This document shows, piece by piece, positions 16,373 to 24,403 of a stretch of DNA of 64,000 nt. Where the stretch lies: positions 19,739 through 83,738 of the forward strand of contig JAMCYN010000001.1 in assembly GCA_023474015.1 (NCBI GenBank), in the 5' to 3' direction. The notes under the pieces were generated by a model that worked only from the letters and a program-made list of their open reading frames with translations, did no database searches and was not told the DNA's origin. Numbering within the stretch: position 1 is the first letter of the stretch; the number at the start of each line of letters is the position of its first letter. A program made the translations under genes and the position numbers. The stretch is from Armatimonadota bacterium. Lineage in GTDB: Bacteria > Armatimonadota > UBA5829.

Positions 16373-18624
16373 TTGAAGCAACTTATCGAATACCCGAGAG
16401 CGTCTTGGAGGACACCCGCGCGTTTCGCGGCCAGGTGGAGAAGTATCTCGCCGGAGAGACATCGCCGGTGGCCTTTCGCGGCATCCGGGTGCCGATGGGC
16501 ATCTACGAGCAGAGGGAAAACGACACCTATATGGTCCGCGTGCGCGGGGCGGCGGGGCTGTTTCTCGAGCATCAGGCGAAGGTGATTGCCAATCTCGCCG
16601 ATACCTACGGCAACGGCATCGTCCACGTCACTACCCGCCAGGACTTGCAGATACATGGCGTCAGAATCGAGGACACGCCACTTATACTGGACCGGCTGCT
16701 GGAGGTCGGGCTTTCATCGCGCGGCGGGGGCGGGAATACGGTTCGCAACATATCCGCGTGCCCGCATGCCGGGGCCTGCAGCGATGAGGTGTTCGATGTC
16801 ACGCCGTACGCACTTGCCCTTACCGAGTATCTGATACGCGAGCGGGGCAATTTCAATCTTCCGCGCAAGTTTAAGGTGGCGTTCTCAGGCTGCGGCAGGG
16901 ACTGTGGGCTGTGCTCGGTCGCCGACCTGGGGTTCTTCGCGCACGAGCGGGATGGCGCTCCCGGGTTCGCGGTATATGCCGGTGGTGGAATGGGCGCTCA
17001 TTCGGCACTGGGGGTCCTTATTGAAGAGTTTATACCGTCCGACGCCGTATTTGAGGTGGCAGAGGCGGTTAAGAGGCTGTTCGACAGATACGGCGACCGC
17101 GCGGACCGAAACAGAGCTAGGCTGCGGTTTGTGGTTCAGCGGCTTGGTGTGGAGGTATTCAGGCGGGCTTATCGTGACGAACTGGAGCACGTCAGGTTGG
17201 AAGGCATATCGACCCCCGGCATAGACCGCTCCACGGTTCATCGGCGCAATGATGCCAGGCATGCGGTAACGCTGCGGCTCCCGCTCGGCGATATTCCAGC
17301 CCGGCGGCTTGAATTGCTGGCGGACCTGGCTTTTGCTCACGGAGATGGGACGCTTCGCACCACCCAGGAGCAGAACATACAGCTCAGAGGAGTTCCCGAG
17401 GGGAGGCTTCAGGACCTTCATGCGGCTCTCAGGAGTATGGACGAAAGGTACCTCGCGCCCGCATCGATCCGGTGCGTTGCATGCGCGGGGGCATCCACCT
17501 GCAAGCTCGGCCTGTGCCTTTCGAGGGGTCTGGCGGAAGCTCTGGACGCCGAATTGCGCGGGATCAAGCTTCCCCTGGACGCCGTGATTCGCATCAGTGG
17601 CTGCCCCAACTCCTGTGGGCATCATCCCATAGCCGCGCTGGGGCTTTACGGGACCGCCTCACGCGTGAACGGCAGGCTCGTGCCGTTCTATAGGCTCGTG
17701 GCCGGTGGCCGAGTAGCCGAGGGGGACGCGGCGCTTGCTCAGCCGGTGGCGAGAGTGCCCGCAAAGGCCATTCCGGCGATGCTGAAGGAGTTCTGGACCG
17801 CCGCCGCGACCGAGTTCAAGGATGACGAGGCCCTGCACGAACTTATGGACCGCTGGGGTATCGATAAGCTGCGCGAACTGGCCGGAAACTACGAGCAGGT
17901 TCCGTCATACGATGCTGAGCCGGATTACTACCGCGATTTCGGATGCGTAAAGGACTTCTCGCTCGCGGGCAGGGGTCCGGGCGAATGCGGGGCCGGGGTG
18001 ACGGACGTGATCGCGCTTGATATCGACCAGGCCAAGCGCGCGCTTCTGGAGTCGCGGCTGTACGACGCCGTCATCGCCTCGGCTCGGGCGCTGCTGATCA
18101 CTAAGGGTTTGGAACCGCAAAAGGATCGCGAGGTCCTCGCGGCCTTCTCCGAGCATCTGATTGCGCCGGGGTGGGTTGCCAAGCAGACGCAGAGCCTGCT
18201 CGACGCCGCCATGGACCTCAAACTGGGAGACCGTGACGATCTCAACGATCTGCGGGATGGGATCGAGGCGCTGGTGGCGCGAATCGAGGAGCTGTTCCAT
18301 TCCCTGGACTCCAATCTCAACTTCCGGGTGGACTCGGTTGAAGAGTCGGAGTCGGTCGACAGCCTTGTTGGTCGGGGGTTTAGACCCCCGACCAACGAAA
18401 ATATTACCGAACTCGACCTGCGCGGGGTAGCTTGCCCGATGAACTTCGTTCGGGCAAAGATACAGCTCGAGCAGATTGATCCCGGCGCGGTGCTCGATGT
18501 TCTGCTCGATGATGGCGAACCGGTGCGCAACGTTCCGGCAAGTTTCGTCGAGCAGGGGCAGGAAGTGCTGTCTGTCGAGGCCGAGCAGGCGCATTACAGG
18601 GTAAGGGTGAGAAGGGTCGAGTGA
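16369..18624 (+). CDS. Siroheme nitrite/sulfite reductase fused to a helical domain and a C-terminal TusA domain
   Basis: 751 residues, ATGA overlap with hcyD. Residues ~1-530 are two siroheme-reductase half-domains. The second has the usual [4Fe-4S]/siroheme ligands C372-x5-C378 and C412-x3-C416 (CAGASTC, CPNSC). The first also has a full set, C131-x5-C137 (CPHAGAC) and C175-x3-C179 (CGRDC), which is not the standard layout. Residues ~565-655 are helical, HEPN-like (ARALLITKGLEPQ). Residues ~675-751 are a SirA/TusA sulfur-transfer domain with the active CP (LRGVACPMNFVRAKIQLE). Between them lies a stretch written by a palindromic repeat. In this operon it most likely reduces sulfite to sulfide and hands the sulfur to the carrier protein. 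Confidence 0.88.
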   Translation: MIEATYRIPESVLEDTRAFRGQVEKYLAGETSPVAFRGIRVPMGIYEQRENDTYMVRVRGAAGLFLEHQAKVIANLADTYGNGIVHVTTRQDLQIHGVRIEDTPLILDRLLEVGLSSRGGGGNTVRNISACPHAGACSDEVFDVTPYALALTEYLIRERGNFNLPRKFKVAFSGCGRDCGLCSVADLGFFAHERDGAPGFAVYAGGGMGAHSALGVLIEEFIPSDAVFEVAEAVKRLFDRYGDRADRNRARLRFVVQRLGVEVFRRAYRDELEHVRLEGISTPGIDRSTVHRRNDARHAVTLRLPLGDIPARRLELLADLAFAHGDGTLRTTQEQNIQLRGVPEGRLQDLHAALRSMDERYLAPASIRCVACAGASTCKLGLCLSRGLAEALDAELRGIKLPLDAVIRISGCPNSCGHHPIAALGLYGTASRVNGRLVPFYRLVAGGRVAEGDAALAQPVARVPAKAIPAMLKEFWTAAATEFKDDEALHELMDRWGIDKLRELAGNYEQVPSYDAEPDYYRDFGCVKDFSLAGRGPGECGAGVTDVIALDIDQAKRALLESRLYDAVIASARALLITKGLEPQKDREVLAAFSEHLIAPGWVAKQTQSLLDAAMDLKLGDRDDLNDLRDGIEALVARIEELFHSLDSNLNFRVDSVEESESVDSLVGRGFRPPTNENITELDLRGVACPMNFVRAKIQLEQIDPGAVLDVLLDDGEPVRNVPASFVEQGQEVLSVEAEQAHYRVRVRRVE
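18367..18396. repeat. Perfect palindrome GTTGGTCGGGGGT inside the sulfite reductase gene
   Basis: 13-base arms around TTAG, in frame, encoding VGRGFRPPTN in the linker between the helical and TusA domains. Related copies: 50068-50092 and 59112-59142 (both intergenic). Confidence 0.9.
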
Positions 18625-18710
18625 TTGCAGAATGAAGAATGCAGAATGCAGAATGAAGGGACCTCACAACGCAGGTCATTCTGCATTCTGCACTCATCAT
18701 TCTGCATTCC
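18625..18710. repeat. Palindromic repeat built from GCAGAATGCAGAATG words
   Basis: Left arm with tandem words ending GCAGAATGCAGAATGAAGGG, core GGGACCTCACAACGCAGGTC, right arm CATTCTGCATTCTGC. Further copies: 26308-26392, 28593-28678, 34168-34243, 37985-38073, and a variant at 57764-57838. It fills the space after the sulfite reductase stop. Confidence 0.9.
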
Positions 18711-18744
18711 CCGACGCTTTATGAAGGAATTGCGCGCTTGGCCT

Positions 18745-18750
18745 TATAAT
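18745..18750 (+). promoter_or_regulatory. Probable -10 box for the DUF4432 gene
   Basis: A perfect TATAAT 55 bases before the ATG. The -35 region (around 18720) is weak, so this call rests on the -10 alone. Confidence 0.35.
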
Positions 18751-18804
18751 AAGTCTCAGGCGGTGGCCATGCGGTCGCCGGCATGAGTTAGGCAGGAGGG
18801 AACT

Positions 18805-19890
18805 ATGGCCAGGCTATTCGGAAGAACTTATACCAAGAAGGAACTTCTAGACAGGGTAGGGGACATCTCGCAACTCGGCGGGGCTCGGCAGGCGAAGCTG
18901 GTAGGCGGGATGGAGGACGGAGTCGACGTTGTGGAGTTCCGCACGGGCTCCGGACTCAACTTCACGGCGGTGCCGGGTCGGGCTCTGGATATCAGCATCG
19001 CCGAGTTTAACGGACGCCCTCTGGCGTGGCGTTCGGCCTCTGGGGAAGTCCACGCGGCGCATTACGAGGAGCCGGGGATCGGTTGGCTCAGGTCTTTCTT
19101 CGGCGGGTTGGTGACCACTTGTGGCCTCACATACGCCGGCGCGCCGACGGTCGATGAGGGGGAACCGCTCGGCCTGCACGGACGGATTTCCAGCACGCCT
19201 GCCTCGAATTTGCACGTCGACGGCGAGTGGGACGGAGACGAATACCGAATGTGGGCATCTGGTAAGATGCGCGAGTCCCGTCTATATGGCGAGAATCTTC
19301 TTCTGAGACGCAAAATTTCTGCTGTTCTAGGGCAGAACAAGCTGTGGATCGACGATAAGGTCAGCAACGAAGGCCCGCGCCGTACACCGCACATGTTTCT
19401 TTACCACATTAATGCCGGCTTTCCCGTGGTCGATGCCGGGGCCGAACTCGTCGCCCCCATCATAAGCACCCGTCCCCGCGACGCCGAAGCCGAGGTGGAC
19501 CAGGAGCACTACTATCTTTGCGATCCACCGACTGTCGGCTTCAAGGAACGCTGCTACTATCACGACATGGCGACCGACGAGAACGGCTTCGTCTGCTCGG
19601 CTCTTATCAACAGAAAGCTCCCGGGCGGTCCGTTCGGGTTCTACGTGAAGTATAAGAAGAGCCAGTTTCCGAAGTTCACCCAGTGGAAGATGAACGGACC
19701 GCGGGAATATGTGATCGGTATGGAGCCGGCGAACTGCTGGGTCGAGGGGCGCGCAATCGAACGGGGACGCGGCGGGTTGGAGTTCCTCGATCCGGGCGAA
19801 ACTCGGGAATACAACATGGAGATCGGTGTCCTGTCCGGCGATGAGGAAGTTTCGAGGTTTGAGGAAGCGATCAAGTCGATCAAGAAATAA
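18805..19890 (+). CDS. DUF4432 / aldose-1-epimerase-like protein
   Basis: 361 residues with the galactose-mutarotase beta-sandwich pattern of DUF4432: LDISIAEFNGRPLAW, FFGGLVTTCGLTYAG, LGLHGRISSTPA (conserved His), FLYHINAGFPVVD, and YVIGMEPANCWVEGR (conserved Glu) near the end. Members are thought to act on sugars or sugar conjugates in carbohydrate catabolism, but no reaction is established for this group. AGGCAGGAGGG lies ahead of the ATG. It stands alone between repeats. A second, distantly similar epimerase-like protein (DUF4380 type) is encoded at 51952-52875. Confidence 0.8.
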   Translation: MARLFGRTYTKKELLDRVGDISQLGGARQAKLVGGMEDGVDVVEFRTGSGLNFTAVPGRALDISIAEFNGRPLAWRSASGEVHAAHYEEPGIGWLRSFFGGLVTTCGLTYAGAPTVDEGEPLGLHGRISSTPASNLHVDGEWDGDEYRMWASGKMRESRLYGENLLLRRKISAVLGQNKLWIDDKVSNEGPRRTPHMFLYHINAGFPVVDAGAELVAPIISTRPRDAEAEVDQEHYYLCDPPTVGFKERCYYHDMATDENGFVCSALINRKLPGGPFGFYVKYKKSQFPKFTQWKMNGPREYVIGMEPANCWVEGRAIERGRGGLEFLDPGETREYNMEIGVLSGDEEVSRFEEAIKSIKK

Positions 19891-19970
19891 GCGGCCTCTT
19901 GAATCACGAAATCAAGTGCAGCCCATCCAGCATGTGGTGCCTGGTTTCTGCACGAAGCCATAAGTCTTTT

Positions 19971-20063
19971 CATTCTGAGCCAAAGGCGAAGAATCTGCTT
20001 TGAACCGTTCGTGGTAGTCCATGCCTTCAGTTCAAAGCAGATGCTTCGCTTCACTCACATGAC
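19971..20063. repeat. Second copy of the CATTCTGAGC...GAAGAATCTGC palindrome
   Basis: Same arms as 6818-6917 (CATTCTGAGCCAAAGGCGAA then GAATCTGCTTTGAA; TTCAAAGCAGATGCTTCG then CTCACATGAC). Lies between the converging DUF4432 and transketolase genes, the same setting as copy one. Confidence 0.8.
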
Positions 20064-20098
20064 AGGATTACAGCGTCCGTGGAGAAACAGGCACGGCG

Positions 20099-22165
20099 TC
20101 ATGCTATATACGCGCATTCCGGCGTGCCCTCGATTGTCGCCCGCTTCGGGTCTTTCTTCCTCAACTCCATGTAATCCATCACTCCCTGAGTTACGGCTTC
20201 GGGGGTGAATCCCAGTTGCTCTGCTATCACCTTAAAGGGCGCCGACGCGCCGAACCGGTCTAGCCCGATGATTAGCCCATAAGGCCCGGCATAGCGATAC
20301 CAACTCATCGGCGACGCGGCTTCGATCACCACTCGATTCAGGATATTTGGCGGGAGTATGCGGTCCTTATAATCCCTTGGCTGATGCTCAAAGAATGCTT
20401 GGCTTGGAAAGCTGACGACTCTCGGTCGCACACCTTTCTCCTCCAACATCTTCGCCGCCTCGACGGCAATCTGGACCTCCGAGCCGGTGGCCATCAGTAT
20501 CAAATTCGGTTCGCCATTCTTAGGATCGGAAATCACATACGCGCCCTTTTCGAGGCCCCTGGCGCTATTTTGCCTGGCGATGGGCGGGAGCTTCTGCCGG
20601 GTGAGCGCGAGCGCCGTGGGGCGGTGGTGGTTCTTCAAGGCCGCCGCCCAGGCGACCGCCGTTTCCGCCGCGTCCGCCGGGCGTATGATGTTCATACCGG
20701 GTATCGCGCGGATCGAAGTGAGGTGCTCTATCGGCTCGTGGGTGGGGCCGTCCTCGCCGAGAAGTACGCTGTCATGGGTGAACACATAGATCACCTGCAC
20801 GTGCTGCATCGACGCGAGCCTCATCGTTGGGCGCATGTAGTCGGAGAATATCAGAAACGTCGCCGCGAACGGGATAATGCCGCCGTAGAGCGCAAGCCCC
20901 GTGCAGACCGCGCTCATGCCATGCTCCCTGACGCCGAAGTGCAGGTTTAGTCCATCAAACCTATCCTTAGCTATACTCCCGTAGTCCTTCAGCAAGGTCT
21001 TGGTGGAGGGGGCAAGGTCCGCCGAGCCGCCGATGAAGCTGGGCACCAGCCTGGCTATCTCCTGCATGGCCTGGCCGCTCGAGTCCCGAGTCGCCGCCTC
21101 TTTGTCTACGTCCACCGAGGCCAGCAGCTTGTCGGTGATGTCATCTGGCACATGCAACTCCATCATTTCGGTCCACAGCCCGGCCATTTCGGGGTATTCG
21201 GCGCTGTATCGCGCGAACATCTCTTCCCACTCGTGGAACCGCTTCTCAAGCTCCTCGCGCCGCTGGGCGAAGAGTTCATAAACCTCCTCCGGCACGTAAA
21301 ACGTCGGCTCCAGCGGCCAGCCGAGGTTCTTCTTCATCGCCTCGGCTTCTTCGGGGCCGAGCGGCTCGCCGTGGGCGTCTTTGGTGTCCTGCTTGTGAGG
21401 CGCGCCATAGCCGATGTGGGTCCGCGCGATGATCAGGCTCGGCCTGCGGTCCTCTTCAATCGCGGCGGCGATGGCCTCGTCCGCGGCCCGGCGGTCGTGG
21501 CCGTTGATTCGCTGCACGTGCCAGCCGTAGCCCTCAAACCTTTCTTCCACGTCGTCGGTGTAGGCGAGCTCGGTATCCCCCTCGATGCTGATGTGGTTAT
21601 CATCGTAGATGTAGATGATGTTCCCCAGCCCAAGGTGGCCCGCCAGCGACGCCGCCTCGTGCGAGATTCCTTCCATCAGATCGCCGTCGCTGACGATGGC
21701 GAAAATGCGGTGGTCGATGATGTCGTATCCAGGTTTATTAAACTTCGCGGCTATAATCTTGGACCCAATCGCCATCCCAACGCCGTTCGCGAACCCCTGG
21801 CCGAGTGGGCCGGTCGTCGCTTCGATTCCTGGGGCGAGCCCGTGTTCCGGGTGGCCGGGCGTAATACTGCCCCACTGTCGGAAGTTCTTGATCTGCTCCA
21901 TCGGCATGTCGTAACCCGACAGGTGCAACAGCGCGTACAGCAGCATCGAGCCGTGCCCGGCGGAGAGCACGAACCTGTCCCTGTTCATCCAGTTCGGAAC
22001 AGCGGGATGAAACCTCAGATACTTCGTCCAGAGCACAAACGCGTAGTCCGCCGCACCAGAGGGCATGCCGGGGTGGCCCGATTTGGCCTTCTCGACGGCG
22101 TCCACCGCCAGGAACCTTATCGTGTTTACGGCAAGCTGCTCAAGTCGGCTGTCAGATTTCGGCAT
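20099..22165 (-). CDS. tkt: Transketolase
   Basis: ThDP enzyme of the non-oxidative pentose phosphate pathway, 688 residues. N-terminal ThDP domain: KSGHPGMPSGAADYAFVLW, HGSMLLYALLHLSGY, and the metal/diphosphate motif IVSDGDLMEGISHEAASLAG. Pyrimidine domain: GGSADLAPSTKT and LNLHFGVREHGMSA, with the catalytic Glu. C-terminal domain follows (VVSFPSQAFFEHQ). ATG 22165 (MPKSDSRLEQLA) fits the family; an upstream ATG at 22207 would add only rpiB shadow sequence. The start lies within the end of rpiB, overlapping by 14 bases, so translation is coupled. With transaldolase on the other strand it completes the pathway branch. Confidence 0.95.
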   Translation of the reverse strand: MPKSDSRLEQLAVNTIRFLAVDAVEKAKSGHPGMPSGAADYAFVLWTKYLRFHPAVPNWMNRDRFVLSAGHGSMLLYALLHLSGYDMPMEQIKNFRQWGSITPGHPEHGLAPGIEATTGPLGQGFANGVGMAIGSKIIAAKFNKPGYDIIDHRIFAIVSDGDLMEGISHEAASLAGHLGLGNIIYIYDDNHISIEGDTELAYTDDVEERFEGYGWHVQRINGHDRRAADEAIAAAIEEDRRPSLIIARTHIGYGAPHKQDTKDAHGEPLGPEEAEAMKKNLGWPLEPTFYVPEEVYELFAQRREELEKRFHEWEEMFARYSAEYPEMAGLWTEMMELHVPDDITDKLLASVDVDKEAATRDSSGQAMQEIARLVPSFIGGSADLAPSTKTLLKDYGSIAKDRFDGLNLHFGVREHGMSAVCTGLALYGGIIPFAATFLIFSDYMRPTMRLASMQHVQVIYVFTHDSVLLGEDGPTHEPIEHLTSIRAIPGMNIIRPADAAETAVAWAAALKNHHRPTALALTRQKLPPIARQNSARGLEKGAYVISDPKNGEPNLILMATGSEVQIAVEAAKMLEEKGVRPRVVSFPSQAFFEHQPRDYKDRILPPNILNRVVIEAASPMSWYRYAGPYGLIIGLDRFGASAPFKVIAEQLGFTPEAVTQGVMDYMELRKKDPKRATIEGTPECAYIA

Positions 22166-22619
22166 GGTAGGTCTCTGTCCTCTCCAGTTCGGCGATCTCT
22201 CGAACACGGCGCTCGTGTCTCTCCTCGTGACTGAAATCGGTGTCGAGCCAGTTCTTGGTAATCTTTTCCGCTTTTACCTCATCCATAAACATCGCCCCGA
22301 GGGACAATACGTTGGAATTGTTGTGCTGCCTGGTAAGTCTAGCGAGATCTTCATCGTGAACCAGGGCGGAGCGCACGCCCGGAATCTTATTCGCCACGAT
22401 ATCCACCCCTATCCCGGAGTCGCAGACCAGCACCCCCCTGTCCGCTTCGCCGTTTGCCACCTTTTCCGCCGCCGCGATGGCGTATGGAGGGTAGTCGTCG
22501 CCGGGCGTGTACTTGTGTGCGCCCACATCGATCACCTGGTGCCCCTCGCCCTTAAGGAACTTCTTGAGCGCCTCTTTCAAGTGGTAGCCCGCATGATCAG
22601 CCCCAATAGTCACCTTCAT
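22152..22619 (-). CDS. rpiB: Ribose-5-phosphate isomerase B
   Basis: Interconverts ribose-5-phosphate and ribulose-5-phosphate. 155 residues with IGADHAGYHLKEALKKFL, the anion hole and active Cys region VLVCDSGIGVDIVANKIPG, and RQHNNSNVLSLGAMF, all standard RpiB marks. ATG 22619 is preceded by AAGGAGA at 6 bases and is preferred to ATG 22625, which sits directly on the ribosome site. It is the first gene of an rpiB-tkt operon. Confidence 0.94.
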   Translation of the reverse strand: MKVTIGADHAGYHLKEALKKFLKGEGHQVIDVGAHKYTPGDDYPPYAIAAAEKVANGEADRGVLVCDSGIGVDIVANKIPGVRSALVHDEDLARLTRQHNNSNVLSLGAMFMDEVKAEKITKNWLDTDFSHEERHERRVREIAELERTETYHAEI

Positions 22620-22690
22620 TTGCATTCTCCTTCGGATGAAATGGGTATAACCTCAGATGCAGGATATCACATCATACCCAAGGTGAAACA

Positions 22691-23974
22691 ATGAATATAG
22701 AAGTGGGAGTTCACGAGGACGCTAATCTGATACAGGCTGTGCGCGAACTGGCGCTGGAGGGCTACCAGGGGCCGGGCAAGCCGGAGTACGCGAGCCGGGA
22801 GAAATATGTCTGGCTCCGTGAACTGACCAGTCGCCTGTGGCTCGACACCGGCGACGCCGAGGCCGCGCACGGGGCTTGGTCTCCGGAGATGGAGGCGCTC
22901 ACGACCAACAATACGCTCGTGAACCAGGTGGTCCAGACCGGCGCGATGGACGGGCTAATAGGCTACGGCGCCAGGAAGGTTTGGGACGCTCGCCCGGACA
23001 TTTCCGAGAATGACCTCGCTGTCGAGGTCGCGTTTCTGGTAAACGCCAGGCTTGCGCTGAGCTTGGTCCATCGATTCGGGGCAAAGGTCAGCGTGGAGCT
23101 TCATCCGGATGTAGCTCACGATATCGAGCAGATCATAGTGTCCGCCCGTCGCTACTTTGAGATCAACCCCGACTACTTCTATATAAAGGTACCGCTGACA
23201 CCCGACGGCTTCATTGCGGTCAGGCAGCTTGCGTCGGAGGGAATTCCCATCAATTTCACCCTGGGCTTTTCCGCCCGCCAGAACTACCTTGCGGCCCGGT
23301 TCAGCCGCCCGAGGTTTGTGAATGTGTTTCTAGGCCGGCTCAACGCGCTGGTTGAGGAGAACGAACTCGGCAGTCCCGAGAACGTCGGTGAGAAAGCGGC
23401 CCTCGCATCCGACGAGATGGTAAAGAGCCTGCGTGCATCGAACCCCGAGGTGCGCACCCATCAGATCGCCGCCAGCATAAGAAACGGCCGCCAGGTGGTG
23501 ACGCTCGCGGGAGTCGATGTCTTGACGATCCCGCCCAAGGCCGCGCGCGAGTATCTGGATATGGATGTCTCCAAGGACGATATCTATCAGCGCAACTGGC
23601 GCGACCTCGAAGTTAATATGAACCCGGATCACGCGGTCGACACGAACGCCCTGTTGCAGCTTTGGGAGATCGACCCCAGGTTCATATCATTTGTGGAGGA
23701 CGCGGTGAAGCAGGGGGACGCTCTGGCTACCGGCCGGCAGTTGGTCGATCTGGCGCGCTTCCACCACGTCGCGCTGTTCCATGACTGGACGCCGGAGGAT
23801 CGGGCCAGGATACGGGAAAAAGGCAAGATCCCGGACCTTTCGCAGTGGCCGGGGGTGCCGGTCGACGATCTGATGTCGGTGGCGGCGCTGGAATCATTTG
23901 ATAAGGACCAGTTGGAGCTGGACGAACGGATAAAACGGGTGATCCGGGAGTCCGGCGTGCACACCGTAAGTTAA
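22691..23974 (+). CDS. tal: Transaldolase
   Basis: Transfers a dihydroxyacetone unit between sedoheptulose-7-phosphate and glyceraldehyde-3-phosphate. 427 residues, (beta/alpha)8 barrel with NNTLVNQVV near the N-terminus, VSVELHPDVAHD, the Schiff-base lysine in YFYIKVPLTPDG, and IPINFTLGFSARQ. This is the longer transaldolase type. A 71-base divergent region separates it from rpiB-tkt, so both halves of the pathway are probably expressed together. Ribosome site AAGGTG. The cluster lies just upstream of the division cluster, separated by two palindromes. Confidence 0.92.
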   Translation: MNIEVGVHEDANLIQAVRELALEGYQGPGKPEYASREKYVWLRELTSRLWLDTGDAEAAHGAWSPEMEALTTNNTLVNQVVQTGAMDGLIGYGARKVWDARPDISENDLAVEVAFLVNARLALSLVHRFGAKVSVELHPDVAHDIEQIIVSARRYFEINPDYFYIKVPLTPDGFIAVRQLASEGIPINFTLGFSARQNYLAARFSRPRFVNVFLGRLNALVEENELGSPENVGEKAALASDEMVKSLRASNPEVRTHQIAASIRNGRQVVTLAGVDVLTIPPKAAREYLDMDVSKDDIYQRNWRDLEVNMNPDHAVDTNALLQLWEIDPRFISFVEDAVKQGDALATGRQLVDLARFHHVALFHDWTPEDRARIREKGKIPDLSQWPGVPVDDLMSVAALESFDKDQLELDERIKRVIRESGVHTVS

Positions 23975-23990
23975 TACCTCCAACATACAG

Positions 23991-24165
23991 TAGGGGTTAA
24001 GCATTTGCCCTTGGGTTTGATGTGGCTCTCAAATTTCAACGCAAATGCTAAACCCTAACGCCGGGGCGAAGCATTTGCGGCTGGGATTACAGGCTAGATC
24101 AGACACAAGAGCTAGTATATAACCCAAGGCATAATCATAACTGCGGGCAAATGCTTCGCCCCTAC
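23991..24165. repeat. Two adjacent palindromes of the GGGGCGAAGCATTTGC family
   Basis: Palindrome A (23991-24058): TAGGGGTTAAGCATTTGC with GCAAATGCTAAACCCTAA. Palindrome B (24063-24165): CCGGGGCGAAGCATTTGC with GCAAATGCTTCGCCCCTA. B carries an unrelated ~70-base AT-richer insert between its arms. This arm motif is widely dispersed in unrelated bacteria. It ends about 75 bases before the mraZ promoter. Confidence 0.88.
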
Positions 24166-24241
24166 GCTTGCATTCCCACTTGTGACATGTATCCGTACTC
24201 CGCTATCCCGAAAAAAATTCTCAAAATATTCTCCGGCCCTA

Positions 24242-24270
24242 TTGACAAGGCAGCATGAGCTTGGTAAACT
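24242..24270 (+). promoter_or_regulatory. Promoter of the mraZ (dcw) operon
   Basis: TTGACA, 17 bases, TAAACT. Predicted start near 24277, leaving about 127 bases of 5' leader that hold the periodic TGG array. Confidence 0.7.
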
Positions 24271-24280
24271 CTTACCGCGT

Positions 24281-24395
24281 CCAGTTGGAGTCTCTGTGGT
24301 TACTTGGTGGCATAATAGATTCTAGCTGGGCGAAATCTGGAAACTTGATGGAGATTCAGTGGCATCTTGATGGTTTCTAGGTGGAGAGGTCTGGG
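24281..24395 (+). promoter_or_regulatory. 11-bp-periodic TGG array, probable extended MraZ operator
   Basis: TGG occurs at 24286, 24297, 24308, then 24327, 24338, 24349, 24360, 24371, 24382 and 24392. Spacing is 11 bases in two phased blocks (three and six copies) plus a last copy at 10. The units resemble CTTGATGGANN (CTTGATGG twice, CTAGGTGG, CTTGGTGG). MraZ proteins are known to bind short direct repeats with a TGG core, about one helical turn apart, ahead of their own gene. Placement directly between the promoter start and mraZ fits autorepression. Ten copies is many more than in the well-studied operators. Confidence 0.75.
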
Positions 24396-24403
24396 ACGCG
24401 AGG

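Noticed and set aside
18625..18710. GCAGAATG tandem repeats as a CRISPR array
   Set aside because: Units are 6-9 bases, degenerate, have no unique spacers and are arranged as inverted arms; no cas genes nearby.
21152..22234. 360-codon plus-strand ORF opposite transketolase
   Set aside because: Shadow of tkt; the minus frame carries all transketolase motifs.
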